Shown here in pieces: positions 15,001-24,000 of a stretch of DNA of 64,000 bases. This DNA is from Halobacteriovoraceae bacterium. GTDB lineage: Bacteria > Bdellovibrionota > Bacteriovoracia > Bacteriovoracales > Bacteriovoracaceae. Location: NCBI GenBank assembly GCA_020635135.1, contig JACKAJ010000015.1:1550001-1614000 (forward strand), in the 5' to 3' direction. Each line of letters begins with the position of its first letter. Within the stretch, counting starts at the first letter, position 1. Position numbers and translations under genes: made by a program. The notes under the pieces were generated by a model. It made no database searches. It saw only the letters and a list, made by a program, of their open reading frames with translations, and was not told the origin of the DNA.

Positions 15001-18000
15001 ACTCGCAGACAATTACATACTACACAGATGCAAGCTGTAGCACGCCACAGGGAACGAGTGCGGCCCTAGGAGCAGCAGCAAATTCACATGCTTTTACCGG
15101 ATCCAATGGATCTAGCTATTACTACAATATAACTTCAGTAGACACGGCAACAAATTCAAATGTCTCTAGCTGTTCTGCTGTCATGACCATTGATACAACT
15201 GCACCTAATGCAGCTACTATATTGGGGTGGTCAGAGACGACTCCTCATGATGCAACTTTAATAACATCAACTTGGACTGTTTCCACTTCTCTAGATGTTG
15301 CAAGCCAAACAGTGACTTATTATACAGATGCTGCTTGTACAACAAGTGAAGGAACAATTGACACTGGTCTTCTTCCGGCAACAAGTACAAATACTTTTAC
15401 AGGTATCGATGGTGGTAATTATTATTTTATCGTTAAAACTATCGATACTGCTAGTAATGCAACTGACTCTGTTTGTTCACCACTTATGCATATCGATCTC
15501 TCTCCTCCAGCTGCAGCAACTTCACTTGGTTGGGTACAGACATCTCCTTATAATGTCGTCAATGTTACAGCTTCTTGGACGCTCTCTGCCTCTGCTGATG
15601 TAGCGTCTCAAAATATTGATTATTATACAGATGCTGCTTGTACAACAGTTGAAGGTACTTCAACTGCCTTGAGTGCGGTTGCCGTTACAGATTCTTTCAG
15701 TGGTTCAGATGGAAATACCTATTACTATAAGATTACGACAACAGACACTGCAGGAAATGATACGATAAGTTCATGTTCTGCAGCTATGGCGATTGATACG
15801 ACAGCGCCAAATGCTCCAACAGCGGTGGCCTGGGTAGAGGTAACCCCAAGCAATAGTGCGACAGTGACGGCGACTTGGACGGTATCGACTTCACCAGATA
15901 TTGCAAGCCAGAGAGTTGACTACTATACGGATGCACTTTGTGCTTCAGCAGAAGGAACAAGTAATGCAGTATCGAGTGTAACGACAACAGATTCTTTCAC
16001 AGGGGCGAGTGGTAATAGTTATTATTTTGAAGTCACAGCAATTGATACCGCCGGAAACCAGACGGCCTCAGCGTGCTCGGCGGTTATGAACATCGATACT
16101 TCGGCACCAGCAGCGGCGACAAGTCTTGGTTGGTCAGAGGCCACACCTCATAATGCAACGACAGTGACTTCAGCTTGGACTCCTTCAACAGCGGGTGATC
16201 TGGCAGATCAAGATGTTAGATATTATACAGATGCGGCTTGTACGGTTGCAGAGGGAACGAATGATACAGGTCTCGGAGCAGCAGCAAATACCAATTCCTT
16301 TACAGGAACAAACGGAAGCTCTTATTACTATAAAGTGACGAGTTATGATACGGCAGGAAACCAAACGGTTTCGGGCTGTTCTTCAGTGATGTTGATTGAT
16401 ACTTCAGCACCACTGGCAGCTTCAGGGCTTGGTTGGGTGGAAGTTTCTCCTCACGACAATACGGCAGTGAACTCTTCGTGGACGGTGTCTGCTTCGGGAG
16501 ATGTTGCAAGTCAGACAGTGACTTATTATACAGATGGGACTTGTACAACGGCAGAAGGGACTTCAAATATTGTAGGAGCTGCAACGACGTCAAATCCATT
16601 TACGGGATCAGATGCTAATTCTTATTATTATACAATTACGACAACGGATAATGCTGGCAATAATACAGTGAGTGGTTGTTCGGCAATCATGAGTATTGAT
16701 ACGACTTCGCCAGCAGCGCCAACAGCGCTGGCGTGGTCAGAGGCAACACCTTATAATGCGACAACAGTGACGGCGACTTGGACACTTTCAGTTGCCGGAG
16801 ATATCGCAAGTCAAAGAGTTGATTATTATACAGATGCATTGTGTACTATTGCCGAAGGAACAAGTAATGCAGTCTCAAATGCTGCTATATCAAACTCTTT
16901 TTCTGGTTCTGACGGAAATAGCTATTATTTTAAAGTGACAGCGATAGATAATGCTTCGAATGAAGGAACGAGTGCTTGTTCGGCAGTTATGGATATCGAT
17001 ACGACGGCACCGAATGCAGCGACGGCGATGGCGTGGGTAGAGGGAAGTTCAAGTAATAATGTGAATGTGACATCGTCTTGGACGGTCTCGAGTTCAACGG
17101 ATGTAGCGAGCCAGACGGTTACTTATTATACCAATGCGATTTGTACAACAGCAGAGGGAACAGTAGATGCAGGGCTAGCGGCCATCACGGCGACTAATGC
17201 TTTTAGTGGTGTCTCTGGAACCACTTATTATTATACAGTGACAACGATAGATACAGCATCAAATCAAACAGTTTCTGCTTGCTCGGCTTCAATGTTCTTA
17301 GACTCTACTCCTCCGTCAAATGCAACAGGTCTAATTTGGTCGGAAACTTCTCCTCATGATAATGTTAATGTGAATGCTTCTTGGACACCATCGGTGAGTG
17401 CCGATCTCAACTCCCAGACAATTACATACTACACAGATGCAAGTTGTAGTACGCCGGAAGGAACGTCGAATGCCCTCGGTGTCGCAGCGAACTCAGATTC
17501 ATTTACCGGTTCAAATGGTGGAACATTTTATTATGAAATTACATCAACTGATAACGCTGGAAATAGTAATACTTCAAGTTGTTCGGCAGCAATGGCAATT
17601 GATACAACTTCACCTAATGCAGCCACCGCGCTAAATTGGGCAGAGGTGACTCCTCATAATGCTACAAGTGTGACGGCTCAGTGGACTGTTTCCACTTCGC
17701 CCGATGTTGCAAGTCAAACTGTAACTTATTATACAAATCCAGCTTGTACAACTGCTGAAGGTACTGTGAACACGGGACTTTTGCCTGCGACTGCAAGTAA
17801 TTCTTTTACAGGTATTAATGGAGGAAATTATTATTTTATCGTTAAGACAATTGATACTGCAGACAATGAAACTGATTCCGCTTGCTCTGCAATTATGCAT
17901 ATTGATACCTCGTCCCCTGCGGCAGCGACAGCCTTAGGTTGGACTCAAGCTACTCCTCATAACGTTGTTAATGTGACAGCTTCTTGGACTCTATCAGTAG

Positions 18001-21000
18001 CAGGAGATATTGCATCTCAAAACATCGATTACTATACAGATGCTGCCTGTACAGTTGTTGAGGGAACTTCTAATGCTTTAAGTGCTGTAGCGACAAGTGA
18101 TAACTTTATTGGGGTCAATGGAACTTCATATTATTATAAAATTACGACGACAGATACAGCAAGTAATACTTCTGTCTCTTCTTGTTCATCTGCAATGCTA
18201 ATTGATACTTCGGCACCTAATGCGCCTACTGCTCTTTCATGGGTCGAATCAACTCCAAGTAATAACGCAACGGTCACGGCAACATGGACCGTTTCAACTT
18301 CGCCTGATGTTGCGAACCAGAGAGTCGATTATTATACAGATGCACTTTGTTCAACTGCACAGGGAACATCGAATATAGTTTCAAGTGTGACTACGACAGA
18401 CTCTTTCACAGGGGCGAGTGGTAATAGTTATTATTTTGAAGTCACAGCAATTGATACCGCCGGAAACCAGACGGCCTCAGCGTGCTCGGCGGTTATGAAC
18501 ATCGATACTTCGGCACCAGCAGCGGCGACAAGTCTTGGTTGGTCAGAGGCCACGCCTCATAATGCAACGACAGTGACTTCAGCTTGGACTCCTTCAACAG
18601 CGGGTGATCTGGCAGATCAAGATGTTAGATATTATACAGATGCGGCTTGTACGGTTGCAGAGGGAACGAATGATACAGGTCTCGGAGCAGCAGCAAATAC
18701 CAATTCCTTTACAGGAACAAACGGAAGCTCTTATTACTATAAAGTGACGAGTTATGATACGGCAGGAAACCAAACGGTTTCGGGCTGTTCTTCAGTGATG
18801 TTGATTGATACTTCAGCACCACTGGCAGCTTCAGGGCTTGGTTGGGTGGAAGTTTCTCCTCACGACAATACGGCAGTGAACTCTTCGTGGACGGTGTCTG
18901 CTTCGGGAGATGTTGCAAGTCAGACAGTGACTTATTATACAGATGGGACTTGTACAACGGCGGAAGGGACTTCAAATATTGTAGGAGCTGCAACGACGTC
19001 AAATCCATTTACGGGATCAGATGCTAATTCTTATTATTATACAATTACGACAACGGATAATGCTGGCAACAATACAGTGAGTGGTTGTTCGGCAATCATG
19101 AGTATTGATACGACTTCGCCAGCAGCGCCAACAGCGCTGGCGTGGTCAGAGGCAACACCTTACAATGCGACGACAGTGACGGCGACTTGGACACTTTCAG
19201 TTGCCGGAGATATCGCAAGTCAAAGAGTTGATTATTATACAGATGCATTGTGTACTATAGCGCAAGGAACGAGCCACGCCGTTTCCAATGCGGCAGTTTC
19301 AGATTCATTCACGGGAAGTGATGGGAATAGTTACTACTTTAAAGTGACAGCGATAGATAATGCTTCGAATGAAGGAACGAGTGCTTGTTCGGCAGTTATG
19401 GATATCGATACGACGGCACCGAATGCAGCGACGGCGATGGCGTGGGTAGAGGGAAGTTCAAGTAATAATGTGAATGTGACATCGTCTTGGACGGTCTCGA
19501 GTTCAACAGATGTAGCGAGCCAGACGGTTACTTATTATACCAATGCGATTTGTACAACAGCAGAGGGAACTGTCGATAGTGGTCTCGCAGCGGTCACTGC
19601 GACGAATGCCTTTACGGGTACTTCAGGAAATACTTATTACTATACAGTAACTACGATAGATACAGCTTCTAATCAAACAGTTTCTGCTTGTTCGGCTTCG
19701 ATGTTTTTAGATGCAACTCCTCCTGCGAATGCGACGAGCTTAGGATGGTCTGAAGTTTCTCCTCATGATGATACAAGTGTTAATGCTGCTTGGACTCCGT
19801 CGGTGAGTGCGGATCTGAACTCGCAGACAATTACATACTACACAGATGCAAGTTGTACTATACCTGAGGGAACCAGTGCTTCTCTAGGTGCTGCTGCCAA
19901 CACTCACGCTTTTACAGGTTCAAATGGAGCCAGCTATTACTATGAAATTACCTCGACAGATACAGCAAGCAACAGCAATACATCTTCTTGCTCTGCTATT
20001 ATGACGATTGATACAACAGCACCTGTCGCTGCAACTTTACTAGGTTGGTCTGAAACAAGTCCTCACAATGCAACTATTGTTACTTCGTCTTGGACAGTCT
20101 CGGTGAGTGGAGATGTGGCTAGCCAAACTGTGACTTACTATACAAACCCAGCTTGTACAACTGCTGAGGGTACAGTCGACTCAGGCTTACTTCCTGCCAC
20201 ATCAACTAATTCATTTACAGGTGTGAATGGAAGCAGCTACTACTTTATAGTTAAAACAATTGATACAGCAGATAATGAAACCGATTCAGCCTGTTCACCT
20301 ATAATGGCCATTGATACATCTTCACCAGCGGCAGCGACATCCTTAGGTTGGACTCAAACATCACCTCATAATGCAGTTAACGTTACAGCTTCGTGGACTC
20401 TCTCAGTTGCAACCGATATTGCTTCTCAGAATATTGATTATTATACAGATGCAAGCTGTACTACTGCAGAAGGAACTTCTACCGGTTTAGGGGCAGCTGC
20501 AACAACTGATAACTTCACTGGTTCTAATGGAAATTCATACTATTATGAAATAACAACTACAGATACAGCTGGAAATGCTACCGTTTCAGCCTGTTCACCT
20601 ATAATGGCCATCGATACGACATTTCCTAATGCTCCAACAGCTGTGGCGTGGGTTGAGGCTACTCCAAGTAATAATGCGACTGTTACATCAACATGGGCAG
20701 TCTCGACATCACCAGATATTGCAAGCCAAAGAGTGGATTATTATACAGATGCGCTTTGTACTTCGGCTCAGGGAACATCTAATGCCGTTGCAGCAGTTGC
20801 AACGACTGATAGTTTCACGGGAGCTTCAGGTAATGCTTATTATTTTGAAGTAACTGCAATTGATACTGCTGGAAATGAAACGGCTTCAGCTTGTTCTGCT
20901 GTCATGAACATCGATACTTCTGCTCCTGCATCTGCGACTTCACTAGGTTGGTCAGAGACTACTCCCCATAATGCAACAAATATTACAGCTAGTTGGACTG

Positions 21001-24000
21001 CTTCAACAGCTGGAGATCTAAATTCACAAGACATTATCTATTATATAGATGCAAGTTGTACGACTGCCGAGGGGACTTCAAATCTCGGTTTGGGAACAGG
21101 AACAACAACAGATTCATTTACGGGAACAAATGGAAGTTCATATTATTATAAAATCATTAGTTACGATACAGCTGGAAATTCTTCTACATCAGCATGTTCT
21201 GCTGTGATGGCAATTGATACTTCTGCACCACTGGCAGCTTCAGGACTTGGTTGGGTTGAAACCTCTCCATATGCTAACACAGCTGTTAACTCATCATGGA
21301 CGACTTCGGCATCTGGAGATGTGGCAAGTCAGACAGTGACTTACTATACCGATGGTACTTGCACGACAGCTGAAGGAACTTCCAATGTCGTTGGATCAGC
21401 GGCGACTTCGAACCCTTTTACGGGAAGTGATGGTATTACTTACTATTATAAAGTTATAACCACTGACACTGCTGGGAACCAATCAGCTTCAGCATGTTCA
21501 TCGGCAATGGCCATTGATGTTTCTGCTCCGGCTGCTCCAACAGGAATTGCATGGGTTGAGGTTACTCCTCACAACGCTACTATTGTTACGGCTTCTTGGA
21601 CACTCTCTATTTCAGGAGACATTGCCAATCAAACTGTGGATTATTATACAAATTCTGCATGTACAATTGCAGAAGGTACCTCCAATACGGTTTCGAGTGC
21701 AACAACAACCAATTCATTTACTGGAACAGATGGCAGTAGCTATTATTTTACTGTTACAGCGACAGATAATGCTGGTAATGCGACCACTACGGGATGTTCC
21801 GCTGTTATGCTGGTTGATACATCAGCTCCAACATCTCCTACGTCGTTAGTTTGGGCAGAGGGAGCGTCTTCTGGAAGCTCTCCTATTAATGCACAATGGA
21901 CAGTTTCGGCGGCACCAGATGTTGCTTCACAAACTATCGATGTCTATCAAAGTGCAACATGTTCTGGTGGTTCTGTAGAGTCCTCAGCTTTAAGTGCTGT
22001 AGCGAATACTTATGCATTTTCTTCAGGTGTTTCTAACAATTCCTATACTTTTAAAATTACCACTACAGATAATGCAGGAAATGTGGATGTCTCTGGGTGT
22101 TCTTCTGCAGTTTACTTAGATGCTACACCACCTTCTAATGCAACTGCTTTAGGATGGGTTGAGTCTGATCCTCACAATACGACAACAGTAACAGCGTCTT
22201 GGACTCCCTCTGTTTCTGCTGATCTTGGTAGTCAGGAAATACAGGTCTATTCAGATGGCACGTGTACAACGACTTTTGGTGCAGCCCAGGCTCTTTCTGC
22301 GGTAACAAATAGTTATAGTGTTGTTGGTGTCTCTAATGGAAATACTTACTCATATACTATACGTTCAATAGATACATCGGCAAATGACGTTACTTCAGGT
22401 TGTTCAAGTACAATCTCAATTGATACTGTTGCACCAACGGGAGCTACGGCTATATCGTGGGCAGAGGGAAGTTATAGTACAGGATTGAGTGTTAATGCTA
22501 ATTGGACACCTTCAAGTGACGGAGATGAAGCTTCTCAGACTATTTATGTTTTTGAAAATGACTTAACCTGTGCTGGTGCAGCCTTTAGAACTGTTGTTCT
22601 CGCTTCTACAGCAACAGCAACTTACAATTTTGTTGATGGTTCTGATGGAAACAATTATACATTCCAGATTTATACTGTTGATGCTGCTGGAAACAATCAT
22701 ACAACGGCTTGTTCATCAGATATTCAACTCGATACAACGGCTCCTGCCAATGCTACTGGTTTGGTCTTTGCTGAAGGAAACTACACAACTAATTTAACAG
22801 TCAATGCCAACTGGACTCCAAGTGTTTCCACGGATATTGTTTCACAAACGATCCAATTCTATAGTGATGTCAGTTGTACCGCAACACTAGGCGCTCCGAT
22901 TGTTCTTGGAACAGGGGCAACTTCTCAAAGTGTTGTAGGAGTTAATGGAGATAGTTTTACTTTCAAAATTACGACGACAGACGATGCCAGTAATACAAGT
23001 ACAACAGCGTGCTCTGATTTTGTTATTATCGATCAAGATTTACCACTTGCTCCAACAGGTCCAGGATGGATTGAATCATCTCCTTATAACAATAATACAG
23101 TAACATCCTCCTGGACACTTTCGACTTCAGTAGATATTGCGAGTCAAAGAGTTGATTATTATGCTATTGCTGCTTGTGGTGGAGGAGTTGTTCAAAGTCA
23201 TAACAAAACTGCCGTGCAAACGACAGACTCGTTTGCGGGTGTTGATGGAAATACTTATTACTTCAAAGTGACAGCTATCGATGCAGCTGGAAACACAGCA
23301 ACTTCAGCTTGTGTAGCCTCTGGAATGGAAATCGATGTATCACCTCCTGCAAACATTACGGGATTAGCTTGGACTCAGGGGACTATTTATAATGGAACAA
23401 CATTTGAAGCGACTTGGACACTTTCAACATCTCCGGATGTTGCCAGCCAAGATATTACTTATTACACAAATGCAGCTTGTTCTTCCTCCACTGGAGTGAC
23501 AAATACCCTCACAGCTGGAGACAATAATGATAACTATACTGCAGGAATTACAGGAACCACATATTATTTTCAAGTTGTCATCTATGACAATGCCGGAAAT
23601 GCAACGACATCAGCTTGTTCTTCAGGAATCAATATTGATTTACTCGACCCTGATCCAACTTCAAACGAGACAATTGCTACTCAATGGATAGGTGGGGCTA
23701 ATCCTGTCGCTTCTCCACTTTTTGATTGGGATAACCCAGGAACAGCTTTTGATCATATTGAAGTAGCTCTTGGAACGTTTTCCGGGGATAATTCTATAGC
23801 AGGTTGGACGAATGTCTCTGCAGCCAGTGATCATACGTTTACAGGATTAACACTCACTGAGTGTACTGAATACTGGCCGACTGTTCGTGTACACGATCCT
23901 GCTGGCAATACTTCAGCTGAAAGATCTCCGGCAACGGGATTTATTCGAGATAATACTGCTCCAGCTGATCCAACAGGTCTTACTCTTCCAGTGGAAAGTG

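Larger units (their letters stand above)
3457..20319 (+). repeat. Higher-order repeat array, 7 superunits x 2409 bp
   Basis: Eight recognisable domain types follow each other in a constant order. The order restarts near 3457, 5866, 8275, 10684, 13093, 15502 and 17911, and again near 20320, with no net insertion or deletion between superunits. The type is recognised by the domain's opening, for example NATGLGW..VSPHDN with SADLNSQ, or APT..AW with DVASQRVDYY. Partial and more divergent copies of the same order lie on both sides (about 1960-3456 and 20320-22000). The period was checked by comparing the same segment at 4273/6682 and at 11482/13891/16300/18709. Confidence 0.9.

Noticed and set aside
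4555..19027. Many open frames of 60-110 codons on both strands inside the giant gene, recurring at 2409-bp intervals.
   Set aside because: They lie in other frames of the repeat-coding sequence and recur only because the repeats do. They lack ribosome binding sites and have skewed composition.
129..22000. Regular repeats at about 300-bp spacing that might suggest a CRISPR-like or satellite array.
   Set aside because: The repeats are coding, keep one frame throughout and differ mainly at silent or conservative sites. Unit length is far above CRISPR repeats.
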